Positions 29,536 to 42,700 of a DNA stretch of 64,000 nucleotides are shown piece after piece. The position numbers and the translations under genes are program-made. Within the stretch, counting starts at the first letter, position 1, and each line of letters begins with the position of its first letter. Source of the DNA: Plumapathes pennacea (Eukaryota > Cnidaria > Anthozoa > Antipatharia > Myriopathidae); NCBI GenBank assembly GCA_964036295.1, contig OZ038462.1:1495501-1559500 (forward strand). The letters are read 5' to 3'. The notes beneath the pieces were generated by a model that worked only from the letters and a program-made list of their open reading frames with translations, was not told the DNA's origin and ran no database searches.

Positions 29536-32500
29536 TTTATAAGCCCTTGTCGTTCAAAACCTAAAAGTGAAAAGATTTAGTAAAATCAGTTTTCTCAAAA
29601 AATATATAAGTGTGGGTTACAAAGTTTTCAAGAAAAAGGAAGAGCAAGAAGACAAACGATTTCACACTGCTCAAGGTGTGAAGTGTACATTGTCGTGAGC
29701 AAAATGTATAAAAAACGTATGAGCTCATGGACAGTACAAGAAAACCATCAAGGGCAAGAAAAAGATGCACACATATATGCGAACCGACTGAAACTTCCGG
29801 TATGGGATTGGTTAGTAAGTAATGTTTGCGGGAAAAAGTTTAGCGATTTTCCAGTGATCCGCAATAATTGCCTCACGGCAAAAATTAAATATCTAAAGAT
29901 CATTAACAGTCGGCACTCTGGTACTGTTCCCTGCAAGTGCAACTTCGTTAATGATCAGGTATTTTAGCAAAAAGAAAAAGAGAACCTGGGATGCTAGTTC
30001 TTCAGGGAAAATGGGTCTCACGAAACCGGAAAATTTTGGTCGGTACCGCGAAACCATTTGAGAGGCAAGCCTAAAAAATGACTAACCACGCAGCATGTAT
30101 AAGAGGATTTGATTACCTGAGGCAACGGATTTCTTCTCCTAAAATGAGAAGTAATCGTCGCTAAAAGTGCCCTTACCTATCTGATGCTGTTTCTCTCCTC
30201 TTGGTTTGTACCAGCGGGAGTCCAACACCTGGATTACCTATTGCACGGATCATTTACATCCAAACACAAAATCGTAAACATGGCAGGTGGGAAATGGTTA
30301 TGGAACTTCAAAATAAAGGACTAAATCTAAACAACCTGTGATATCTGAGTTTACCCTTGGATATACTTGGTAAATGTGAAAGAGAATCTTCTACAGTAGC
30401 CGAACATCACTACTATTGATGTGATTGATGCATGACAAGTCTACAACGGTGCATGTTAAATACCAATTCAGAACTTAAAGTTAAACCCTGAATCTAATCA
30501 TCACTTTGCAACTCTCGTCGCCTTTATAACTGCAAAATGTAATTCATACTTTGCGTGTGGAAGAAAGGCACAGTCGAAGGTAATAGTACACGGTATTGCT
30601 CAAAGTCCTAGCTGAGAAAGTTTAAAGATATCAAATCTTAGAAGAGCTTCTTTGCTTTAAATTAGAACGATATAAGTAGAAAGGTGGTTCTTTTTTGGCT
30701 GTTTTTTCTTAGTAAACTTTGATCTGACGATTGATAAATTTGCTGCCTTTCAGATGAGTTACTGTATTAGTAGCTACAATTTTGTCAAGGCTGTCATATT
30801 TTGCCGCAGGGTGAATTCAAGAAATCAGAAAGTGACTGATACTAAGAACTGATGCTTACACTATGTAAACACCAGTTCGGTGGGCAGCTGAGGGATCAGA
30901 AGATTAAAGTAGTTTCTTCGATTTAACACAGTGCTGTTCAGTTATTAGCCTGTACAGCGTTAGACGCTACAAAGGCAATTGAATTTACACGCAATTTTAA
31001 GCAAAAGAAGCATATGACTAGAAGCATATGTAAAAAGAAGAGACATACCTTTTTTCGAAACACCACAGAAAAAAGTCTTTTTGGTCTTCCTATTACAAAA
31101 ATGAGACCATATTCCTGGGTTCCTGATCGCTTGTCTTGATGAAATCACGACTGACAAGTTTGAATATTTCTGTTCATAAATCACGGTGTTTTTTTACTTC
31201 AACAGACCAATTAAAGTCTTGCAGATCCGTGTTTTGATTATTCATGCTTTGACCGATTCAAAACTTGCAGGTGACAAACAAAGTAAAGATAAAAAAGAAA
31301 TACGAGACAACGGGATAAAGCATGCTTTAGCACAGAACAACACCCCTCCAGATGTACTAAATGATGCTTTCGTTTTTATGCCTGAGCAATATGAATACTC
31401 GAGAGAACATTTTGGAGCCCGAATTTCTATGACTCTGAGATGAGCTGTTGGTGTTTAGAAATAAAGATTACGTTATAGTCTTATGATTAGATAACAAAAT
31501 AGATCGTGTAACTTCCAATTTAATTTGCCCGTATTAAATTTTTATTCAGTGTACTTACTTCCGAAAAATAGAACTGCGAACTTGATCTTTTTCATAAATG
31601 CATATAATTAATGAACGGTGGAAATCTTTAGAAAAGTCTCACACTGTACAGCATGACATATGGATTTAATAAAAATGCATTTGTTTGTACAAACAAACTA
31701 CAGGTTTTTCCAAGTGGCGGTTTTCAGTAAACTTGTTATTAATACTGTCTTTTGAAATTTTACATATCTTTATTGATTCAATAGTCCGTTTTCGAAAAAA
31801 AAAAAAAAAAAAAAAACACGGCTACGAGCGTGGATTGATAGTCGATGGTTTGTTATACTTTAACGTAGCTGTGGATTGCTATTGTTACTTTACCAAAACG
31901 TGATTCGTTGTAGCCAGCAGGTTTGTGTTACATTTAATATTCTTTCGTTCTACCTTGTAACCATTTTTGCTACTCCTGACCAGCAAAGATAGTTGCCGGC
32001 CGTTAAACTACCCTCTCAAATCCAGTGAGAATTATGTTATATTATGCGCGGCACTGCATGCATGACGAAAACCGTCAAAACAGTGAAACGAAAATGATCG
32101 TCGCATTTTTCTTCTTGAAGATCCAGCTAGAGGACCTCTGCTAAAACCCAATATATTTTTCTCTTTGCTGAGACCGTGTCGGCCAAGGTTTATAGAATGC
32201 AACAAACGTGCTGATTTTGTTAACAAACCACTGAATATCAAGGGCGCGGCCATCTTTTGGAGACTACCATAAGAACAATCTTCAAGTTCATCCAACATGG
32301 CCACTATGGTATCCCGACGAAAACCAATAACTTCAACTAACCAAACTTTTAGTATATCGAAAAACTTTACAACAAAACAAGACAGACGAACGATCACTGC
32401 AATTTGGGATGGAACGGTTCTACACCATTCTTTTTATGGCACGTTTTATCTCCTTGTACTGCTCCAGTGTCGAGTGACTCAGTTGTACATTATCTAAGAA

Positions 32501-33702
32501 ACCCATGATGTACGACCACATTCCTAAATGTTCTCTTGATGTCAGTTATTTTCGAGAGCACGAATGGTTTAAAGTTGAGCAATTAAATCTATTGTCCGGC
32601 TACAGCAGGTGCGCCCGTTCCAGGCTCGCGAGAAGTGCGCGCGGAGAAAAGACGAGAACGGGCTGCGGCGAACTCAGACACCAGCCATATTTTGGACCAT
32701 AGCTTGATTTTTATAACGAATCAGTGTTAGTGCGACCCATGTGGACTACAGACTCTTTAACTTTTGCCTGAAACATACAGTGACAAATTTAGTGTCTTGA
32801 GAAGGGAAGGACAGTAACGTTATCATCAACAACGACAATCAATCGACCAATCCTTTATTTATACACGCGGAGTCGCCTAAAAAGAGCTAAAGCAGCTCGT
32901 TCAAAATACGATCGTGTATGACATTTAAAATGTGCGACAATGAAACATGCAACAGTTTTATTTAAACTATTTTGTCTTGAAAGTTTTAATATAGCTTAAG
33001 CAGCGTGGAAATTAGCTCTAGCTTCTGCTTAAAATGAAAGAAGCCTAACGAAGAGAATGTGTCTCAAGATTATATACACCAGGGCCTGGTTGTTCAAACC
33101 TCGATTTCCCTCATGCTTTTGACCAACAAACGGCATAGTTTTGAGACTTTTGATCAAAGACTGCTCAAAAAAGTTTGTTTTAGTTTATAAATTCAGGCTT
33201 AAAATGACAACAAGGTCTAGACCTAACCCAGGATTAGCCTAATCGTGGTTTGAACAACGGGGCCCAGTGAGATGCAGAAATCCTAGTGAAATAAGAATAT
33301 CCTGAAATATTAGTTTCTGTGAACCCCGAAATACCAAACCCAATAGGCTTTAAGAGGTGAATTTTCAGAACGCAGCGTTCATCGTAAGTGTAACAGCTTA
33401 AACACACATGTAATAACATGAACACGTATTTGAACATTTTCAGAATGTAACTTGTGCACCTCTAATCATTTGTTGATGTCTGAGTCACAGGCTTTTGACC
33501 CTTTCACTGCCAAATATGGTTTGGACTCCTGGACTTTCTAAACCTAAAGGTCTGACCACTCAAACGAAAGCTTTCAATAGCAATGTTCACGTTTCTGGTG
33601 AGTGGAGTTTATGTTTTAATTGCATTTTAATTCGGAATTAAAAACGTGACCGTGAAAGGGCTATTAAAACCTGTTTCATAATTAATTATAACGTATACAG
33701 CC
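29536..33702. other. Spacer between the two NOWA-like genes
   Basis: No protein gene seen. On the minus strand a likely 5' untranslated exon of copy A lies at about 30178-30290: it ends with a good donor (GATAG|GTAAGG), and an acceptor TTTTAG sits about 25 bases ahead of the start codon at 29535. A plus-strand frame at 31186-31443 has protein-like composition but no recognised domain. A long poly-A run lies near 31795-31817. Confidence 0.45.
33082..33265. mobile_element. Small TIR element (family 3)
   Basis: Begins GGGCCTGGTTGTTCAAACC and ends with the inverse GGTTTGAACAACGGGGCCC; about 184 bp, no coding capacity. Its interior phrase CCAGGATTAGCCTAATCG also occurs as fragments near 235, 5185, 8410 and 58855. 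Confidence 0.75.
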
Positions 33703-36700
33703 CTAATCTGTTATATTGTGCTTAACATGTCTTTTTCCAACCTTTTTATGCTGTGATTTTTTCGCTAGGTTTGGTTTGTTTCGAATTATTTTCTTGCAAC
33801 AAACACGCGGGCAATAAGAGGGACAATAGTTAGGTGCTGCGTGAATACATGAGATAGAACAGTAGGCTGGGAAAGCTTGCTGCATACGGTTATTGATTGG
33901 TTGTAAGGGCTGCTGAATTGGTGCCGTTACTGGGGCTGACACTGGCACTTGGTTGTTAGGATAGTTAATCCTAATAGGTGGAAGTTTGATAACTAAAGAC
34001 CGCGAAGGTGCAGCGGCCTGGGGCTGGCGAGGGATTGCTAGGCGAGATGGTTGCATGTTTAGAGGGTGAGGTGGTTGCATGTTTAGAGGGCGAAGTGGTT
34101 GCATGTTTATAGGGCGAGGTGGTTGCATTATTAGAGGGCGAAGTGGTTGCATGTTTAGAGGGCGAGGTGGTTGCATTATTAGAGGGCGAAGTGGTTGCAT
34201 GTTTAGAGGGCGAAGTGGTTGCATGTTTAGAGGGCGAGGTGGTTGCATTATTAGAGGGCGAAGTGGTTGCATGTTTAGAGGGCGAGGTGGTTGCACGTTT
34301 AGAGGATTATACGGCAGAATTCCTGGGAGAGGTCGGGGAGGGGTTAATGGCTTTAAGCCAGCAAAAGGATGTTGAGTGCCGACGGGTAGTTGAAAACGAG
34401 GAGGATGCAAGTAAGGCATTACAGGCTGAGGAAACCTTGCAGGCAAGCATGGATTAACAAGGGATGGGACACATGGGTTTAGCATGCCTCTTGGGGCATA
34501 ACTGGGAGAGTTAGAACCCAAAATGACTTTTCCCATAATTCCTAGAGGAGATGATAATGTTATAGGATTTTTTGGCGAATTTTTGGCGTTCTTTTTCTGA
34601 TTTTTAGCTTTAGTACGCTGACCCTTTTTACTTGGTTTGGGGTGCGCTACAGGTTTAACATACGGTGGACGTGGCCCAAATGGACTAAGACCTTGACCAA
34701 TAGGGGAGAACATTGCCCCTGGAGGGGGGTGGATGAATATTTGACCCCGTAGTTGCATTGGTTGGGTTAGACTTATCTCACTGGGCTTCTGATCTTTCTT
34801 TGCATCTTGAGCCGGCTCAACTTTGATGGCCTTAAGCCCGGGTTGTTTGGGAGGGCATTGTTTGAATGGTGTTGGAGTACATGGCCGAGTATAAGACACT
34901 TGCATGCTTTGTGGAACCTGAGAAGGTAGCGAAAAACCAAGCGGCTGGGAAAATCGTATGGCTTGAGGTGGTGGTCTTTGCTGATATCTTAACAAAGGAT
35001 TGAAGTACGCGGGTCTTGCATTGGCGATTGGCTGCACGTTTTGCAAGCCAAAGGGAAATGTGTAAGACACTGGTCTAGGAAGTGGCATTTGGGCTCTAGA
35101 CTTGGGCTTTTTTGTGGACGGCTTGGCGAGTTTTCTATTTGCAGGGGGACACGATGTAAGCGGCGTTGGAACACAAGGTACTGGGGCCGGCATCATCATC
35201 CCCGGGTAAACAGGCCGTTGAACTTGTGCAGGGAATCCTTGCATTGGGAATGATGCTACACCTGTGTTGACAGGAACCATCCCTGCGTTGAGAGGCGCCA
35301 TCCGATTCTGAACATTATTTTGTACGTAAGGAGCGCATGGTGTGGATGGCGTTGGGACACAAGGAGTCTGAACAGAGTTAACATAGGGCACTTGTGGAGC
35401 CGCAGGAAGACGCTGTGAAGCGACAGGCAGAGCTTTTCTGGGACCCATTGTCAGGGTAGAGCTGCCAGGTTTGTAGGTGGCCTGGAACCTGCGTGGGCTT
35501 CGTATTCCAGGTGGACAAGGGTTTTGTATGGTAGGAATGCAACTGACTGATAGCATAACCGGCATGGGCGCTCGTTGCCTCATGGCTACCTTATTTTTAA
35601 GCATGGCCTGTTTTGGGGCTGCGTATGGCCATTGTTGTGCATAGGGTTGTGGAGACTTTATAATCTTAAAGGGTTTTGCAGCTTGGCCTACCGGAGATGG
35701 GTAGCGGTAGGGGTTGAAGCTGTTCAGAACTATCCTTGAAGTGCAGCACATTGGGTTACAACTCATCAGACATTTTGATGCACAGCTTCGTGTGCACGTG
35801 CCAAGGAAAGCAGGAGACACACCTGCAAAGTGGATTTGGATTTTAACCCGTGGCAAAAATTAAAAAAATTAATTGCTAACACTTTAATAATTTCACTGCC
35901 AAAGGCGAATTACTCCTAAACTGTCAAATGAAAGCTATGAAAGCTCTCCATGAGCAGATTCTAATGGCAGTGTTCACTTCCAACTCCTTAACTGTCAAGT
36001 AAAACCTAAAAGGGGGCCACTCAAATGAAAGCTCTCAACAAGTTATTTTTAAGTACATTCTAATAGCAGTGTTCACTACATGAGTATACCATTGGGCACT
36101 GACTGTTCTTGTTGTTGTTGAGCTAACTTTGCTTCTTGGTTATTGATTAGTCAACGAAACATTGCAGTGAAAAGGTTAAAAATTTATCATATATAAATTT
36201 GATGTGCAAATGCGAGTGTAGAATTGAATTTTTGCGTCGGAAAACTATGGATTTGGGTATTTGATTTCCTATCCAAATGACCAGTCATGCAGTGTCCATT
36301 TTGCGCCACTTGCCGGTCCTAATTTCGCCGAGTTTGAACGATCTGTATAATGAGTTAATGATCTACGTACCTGGTTTTATTATTTTGATCGATGTGATGG
36401 TAGCTTTCTCATTTAAGGGCGCTGCCATCCGACCCCGATGCTGCGTTAGGTGGTTTTGTAACGGTCTTGTCGGATCAGGGACTACTCTTGGACCAAACTT
36501 TAGAATCAACGACACTGTGACGGACCTTAAAAAAGAATGGATTACTTGATTGGTCATATTTGTTCTGGAATGGAGCGGTTTTTGTTGACTGTCGAAAACT
36601 AACGCTAAAGCGATTACAGTGCCAATCACAAAGGCTGTAAGAAAACACCTTTAACACAAGCAGAAACCAAAACATTTTGTGCTTGGGTTTACATTGAACA

Positions 36701-39700
36701 ACGGACAATCAGTAAGCAAACGCCATATATAGTCACATATGTTTCGCGCCTGCGTATCAGGTTTTGCTTTTGGTTCTGAATGGCCAAGAATGCTGCCAAA
36801 CTAGTTTGGATCAATCCAAGAGTGTTGGAAACACAAAAGGCACACAATTGTTTTCGACATCCATCAAAAACCGCTCTGAAAATGACACTGAATCTACAGT
36901 CAGTTTCCAAGGTCTCCACTGTGTTATATACAAGACCCTCCAGAGAAAGGTTGACAAAGAAAATAAAAGTCGATCGATCTTGGGGTTTAAAGGCTTAAAA
37001 ACACAACTTACGATGATTGACGGTTCTTACTGCTTCTCGAACCTGGAACCCGGTTCCTTTTTGCTGCCACTTTCCTGTGAAAAAAATGCACACCGGAGCA
37101 GTCATTCTCGTGTGATTGTAAAAATGGGTTTAATAGTGTTGTCCGACAAGATACCAGTCGCTATACGATGAAGGATATGATCTCAGCTCACATCTCTCTG
37201 CCTCAGACTGGTTTATTTCTGTTTCTGTTTCTTTTATGGTCCTACTGGGGAAACTACCACTTTTCTTTAGTTACTCGTCATTAAAATAGATAACCGATGG
37301 TCTCTTTTTGTACTTACCGGAATCCTTCAACCATTGCCGAAACAAGAGTTCGATCCTTGGCATATACCTTCATTACCTGCGGATTTGGAAAATTGTGAAT
37401 TAACCTTTTTTTTCCCTCTCTTTCTCTTTCTCTCTCTTCATTTTTGGTCAATAGTTTCAAAGTGCCGCGACGCTAAATTAGGTTGCACGTGGCGTCAGGT
37501 TGAAGTTACTAAAACACAACCACAACCAAAACAAAAAGAATAAAAGTGTCTACGACTGATGGACAGCTATTTTTTGCCTTAGCTAATCAAAAACTATAAT
37601 TAAATTTAAATGCAGCACTCACGAGCTTGACAGAATATAAATAAATAAACAGTCAGTGGAAGGTAGCTAGCCCTTTCCCCCAGTTTAAAGCCAGTCCGCT
37701 ATACTGGTGAAAGATTCTACCCAGCAGTAAAAAAGTTTGTTTTCCGTGTACGTTTAGATCCGTAGCAGTGCAAGAAATAGTTCGAACACTCACCAGTTCT
37801 TCAGTTTTTTTCTTCAGCTGAAGAAAAGCAAGACTTGTATGCAACGAGAAATCTTCAATCCAAACTACTGATGTTATCTGCATCTTTACACGGTATGTGA
37901 TCAGGCCTGTGAAAGAAAAAAAAAACATTACATATGTTAACACCGGGAAGTACCCAGGCAAAACAAGAAATGAGCTTTGAGTCACTCTGACGTATAAGTA
38001 TCATCTTCTTCAGTCAAAATATGGATCAAAAAGAAAAAAGAAAAAGAAAAAAAAAAAAAACGTGGGGTTATCTGCATGATGAAACTTAGTCGCAAGAAAG
38101 AAGAGTACCTTCTAGTGGTTGCTTGCACACATAAGAGTGTCTTTCTGAACAGGGTCGGTCCGACATCGTGCCGAAACGTGAAAACTTGTAGACTGTGCAG
38201 TCGTCACCGGACGGCTCGTTAGCTACCCAGTTTGTGTATTCCACGCTCGACCCATCAGACCACATATACGTTCCTTCTTTAATCCTATCATTGAGACCGA
38301 TCCAAACTTGACCCCTCTTTCCCTGGACAGGCACTTTCGAAATGTATCGGTCCTCATCCGGAGCATGAATCGATACAAGTGAGGAATTCTCACGTGCACA
38401 CCCGGAAACAGCGTTGTCCCACGTCTGCATGTCGGTATGATACTTGTAGCAAGTTCCCGAATGCAGAGTATATCCACGTGGACACTTTGCTAAAAAATAA
38501 ACGGAAGATATGGCGTTAATTTATTTCCTCTTAGAGTGGTCGTTTTCAATTGATTCAGTGGGTTTTTTTGTTTGCTATTGGTCAGACAAATTTGGCATTA
38601 TCTTGGCCAAGGTAGCCCAACTGCAAGCAAGCAAGCGAGTAGAGATGACGTTTTTGTTTTCTTACAGCCTTTCTGACTGACGTTTGATTAATTTAGTTTT
38701 ACTGTTGAATGAAGATCAAAACAACTCACCTTGTGGCACAAGAATGAAGACGTCTGTCAGAAAAGAAAAAAAGACGATAATTCAACTAATAAGCAAAATC
38801 ATATTGTAATGATAACAACGTAAGCAGTGGAATTGAGAGTAAAGAAACAGCGAGTTTCACTGTTATTATTAAGTATTAAGGTCGTTTTCAGATGATTGTC
38901 GAGCGTAGTCGAGTTAGTGCTTGGGTTTTACATTTGCTACGTTTTCGGATTGGTCCAAACAAGTTTGGCAGCATTCTTGGCCACCAGCAATCTTTGACTT
39001 GAGTTATTATTAAGTTTACAGCCGAGTTATATGTCAACCAATCATACCTGTGTATGGGCGAACATTGTCCTTCACCTTTGGAGCCTTATTTCCTGGAGGG
39101 TCAAAATAAACAACAACATAGAAACGTCCACGTAATCCTCTGGCCATTCCGATCCCAACACTGACACTTTCTTCCCACACCAACTGAGAAAAATGCATGG
39201 AGCTGACCGAAACTCGAGGACGCGACCAATCAAAATTGCGCACGCTTTCGTACCACTTAACGACGCAAGACTGCGCAAGCGCAGCGCGGCTATCCGCTCC
39301 AGCGTAGATGTTCACTCCGTACTTCGTGTTAGGATCAATTTTGGAGATGCCGAGACCGCTTGTCTTTTTAGCCCAGGCTTGGGCTTCTGTTGTTAGTTTT
39401 TGGGAAAGAATAACAGGTGAAGTGCCGTGTAGGCGACGGAAGGTGTTGATGTAGTCCAGTAACTCCAATCGAAAGCCCTCTGTTGAAAAAGAACACATAT
39501 ACGTTTTGTTTATTTATGTAGTAAAATCTCAAAAATACAGTATTGTGAGGCTTAAGTGAGACTTAATCAGATACCGCCTATCTACATTTACATCTAAAAG
39601 AAAATTACTTCAACAAACATGCTATGCTAAAAACGTGCTATTTCGATCAAATTTAGGAATATTGTAGTATCCAAACGATGAACAAACATTTAGTGGATAA

Positions 39701-42700
39701 CGCGGCCTCTTGGAAAACTTACGTATGTTTGTAACCGTTCCTGGTGGAAAAGGCTTGGTTCCGGGTGTGCCTGGGATACCAGTCGGCAATGTACGACCGG
39801 GCGGGGACGGCCTTGGCTTTGGGCCTGGGACGAAATAACTAGTGTTAATGTCTAGCTAACAAAACTATGTCGAATAATTTAACTGTGTCGTTTTGTAGAT
39901 ATAAAGGCACCAACAAACGTAAAACTAAAAACGGCCTTGCATTTTTAGATATCTTAATTTATAAGTGAACAGTAGACGCAAAATACACTAGTGGCCATGA
40001 TCTTGGTATCAGAGCAGTTTTAGCAGTTGCAAAGAATCTTGTCAAATGTGTTACATCTCGTCGACAAGCCGGCGTTCTCATATAGTTACCAGTAGGCCTA
40101 GTTATTGGTCGGTTGGTTCCTCTTGTAGGTCTTACAGTTGGTCTCCCTGTAAAACAAAAACGCACAGTTTAATCGCTGAGTGTGCTGTAGTATTAGTGCT
40201 ATGTTGGAGGGATTGTCGAAGGGACTCTTCAATACACGCACGTTAGATTTAGTATTTAGGAAACGTAACGAGGACCTAAGGCCAAAAAATTCAGTTTCGT
40301 TGTGAGAATGGCTTAAAAAACAATGGCAAGTCACCAAGACTGTGTGTGTATATATACATATACTTCAGACGTAGCCAGCAAATGAATCCCCCTTTTTCGG
40401 ACGTAACACCCGTATGACTTAGCATAGAGAGAATTGCCCATTCCCGGGGGTTATTTTCCGGTTTTCTGGCTAACCTTGATGACTTTGGCAGTTTCTGCCG
40501 GTGTATCCTTTTCTACATTGGCAGCGGTAACCAAGCGAGTTCTTGTTGGAAATGATACAGCTTCCACCATTCTGACAGGGTAGCTTAAGGCAAGGGTCGA
40601 CTTCTGTAAACGATCCACAGAATATACAGAAAACGTTTCAATAATAACAATAGTCGATAGGAAAACTCAACTCTTGTGAAACAGCTAGGATTTACGACTG
40701 CTGTATTTCCATGGTTTAACCCTTTCACTCACGCACGAGCTTGAAAGGCAGATTCTCTTACTGTAACTAATCAAAACGAAAATGTACGAATGATGTAATG
40801 AGGATTTGTAATTTATTTTATACTTCTGTAATTCTCATTACATAAGTATAAAATAAATCTGATAACGCTATCAAAAGTCAAGTTCTTCATACTCGGTATG
40901 ATGTATCTCTTGTGAAAAACTGAAGGGAGAGAAAGGGTGTGTCATTTTTGCTTGCCGTGCTTTTGCACACGGTTTCTATGGCAAACATAAACGATTGTTT
41001 TGAGCTTTAGACTGGGGTATTTAGTTTGCTAACTTAGGCCAGGTTCAGACGCCGCTCCCCACATGCGTCGAATAAAATGCTAATAAGCAAAAATCATAAT
41101 TTGTATTAGCTTTGGTGCATGGAGGAGCGGCGTCTGAACCAGGCCTGAGAGGGAGTTTCGTGTGGTACAAATTATGCCAATCATTGTAACCACATAGTTA
41201 CATCTGTCGTAACTCCGAGAAAAAGAGCAAAGAGTTGTTTCACTCACGTTTCCGCGCCGAACAACGCCTTCTTATTGTAGACACCTGCTTTGTAGATAAC
41301 GACTCTCTGTATACTTGCAGACAGGACACTTTTCCACGAAAGTAGCGTTTTGATCCGTAAATCGCCCCCATCCTCAATGGATACTGTGTGGCTAAATACA
41401 GCCTCCCGATCATGGACCTCGCAACCTTTGCGGGAAAAGAGCCATTGTCTGGTCATGCTCAGATTAAGTACAATGGGGTTTCTTTTTGCAAAAAGTTGAA
41501 TTTCGTTTCTAGATAAACAGATTTAAAATTAAGGCAGCCCAACTAACCACTTTGCCATTGATCCAAAGTCTTCCATAACCACTCATCTTGTCGTAAGTGA
41601 GCCCGATGTATTGCCAAGTCCTGGGCCGCATGTAACCATAGTACATTCTTCTTCTGAAGACTCCTCTTCTTCCAAATATGTACCCTGTCAGAGTCCTGCG
41701 TCCGTTTAGCCATATCCCCACTCCGTGTCCATTCCTCCTGTAATTGATTATTGGTCCAGGGCGTCCTGCGATAGTCAAACAAGGATTCGTGCTTTAATAG
41801 AGTCGTTTTCGTATTACGGTCGAAAGTAATCGTGTGATTGCTTTTGTTTTGTGTTTGCTACGCTTTCGGATTTGTTCAAACAAGTTTAGCAGGATGTGCC
41901 AATTTGCACAACTGGTTCAAACTTCTCTGTGCTCTTCTTGTCATTAACCCTTTCACTCCCAAGTTCAAAATGCAGATTCTCCCAACCATTCAAGAGGAAA
42001 ATGAATGAGTGATGTAGTGAGAATTCATAATTTAATCAGCTACCATCTGAACGAGCTTTCAGAAGCCAAGTTCTCCCTACTGTAATGTATATTTCTAGTG
42101 AGAAACTGAAAGAGAAAATTGAAGTTGATCACTGTTGGGAATAAAAGGGTTAATAAGCAGTCCAACACAGAACACAGACTCTAAACAGCGAAGTCTGATT
42201 GCAATTACCTTCAGTGTAAACCCAAAGAAAGATCGAGATGGAGTTATAGGAATCGAGTTTCCCTCTGTTTCGGTTTACAATGTCTATGTAACTGCTGGAA
42301 CTTCCTTTGAGATAGTACGCCCCTCCAGATTGGCTCATTGGCCCGCTTGTCACAAAGACGTTACGTAATGTTGCGGCGGGTCCGCGGCCGATACTGATGT
42401 CTCGTCCACGGCTCTGATAGTTAAGTGGGTAGTATCCGCTGGCGGGAGGAACCGCTGAGAAGGAAAATTGGTGAACAGTCAACTCCGTGTTCAATCCTAA
42501 GCAGTAATTTCTGTAAGTTTGTTTGTTGTTTCTGTAAGTTACAATGTCATCTAATTCCAAAAAAAAAAAGTTTTTAAGTTTCCCCTCCCCTTATCAATGT
42601 TGTATCTTGAATTTGGAAGAGTTCTGGTGGGATTTTGAGGGAAAACCGTGGCTAAATAATCATTTTATCAACATTGAAACATTGAAGGGGGGGGGGGGGG

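Noticed and set aside
31186-31443. 85-codon plus-strand frame with protein-like composition
   Set aside because: No recognised domain, no start context and no linked exon; kept only as a note in the spacer entry.
32032-32397. 121-codon minus-strand frame (…LQKMAAPLIFSG…)
   Set aside because: No splice context, domain or signal peptide; the KMAAP phrase arises from an AAGATGGCCGCGCCC word common in untranslated and repetitive DNA.
34079-34457. Plus-strand Gly/Arg or Val/Ala repeat frames
   Set aside because: Antisense shadow of the octapeptide minisatellite in copy B.
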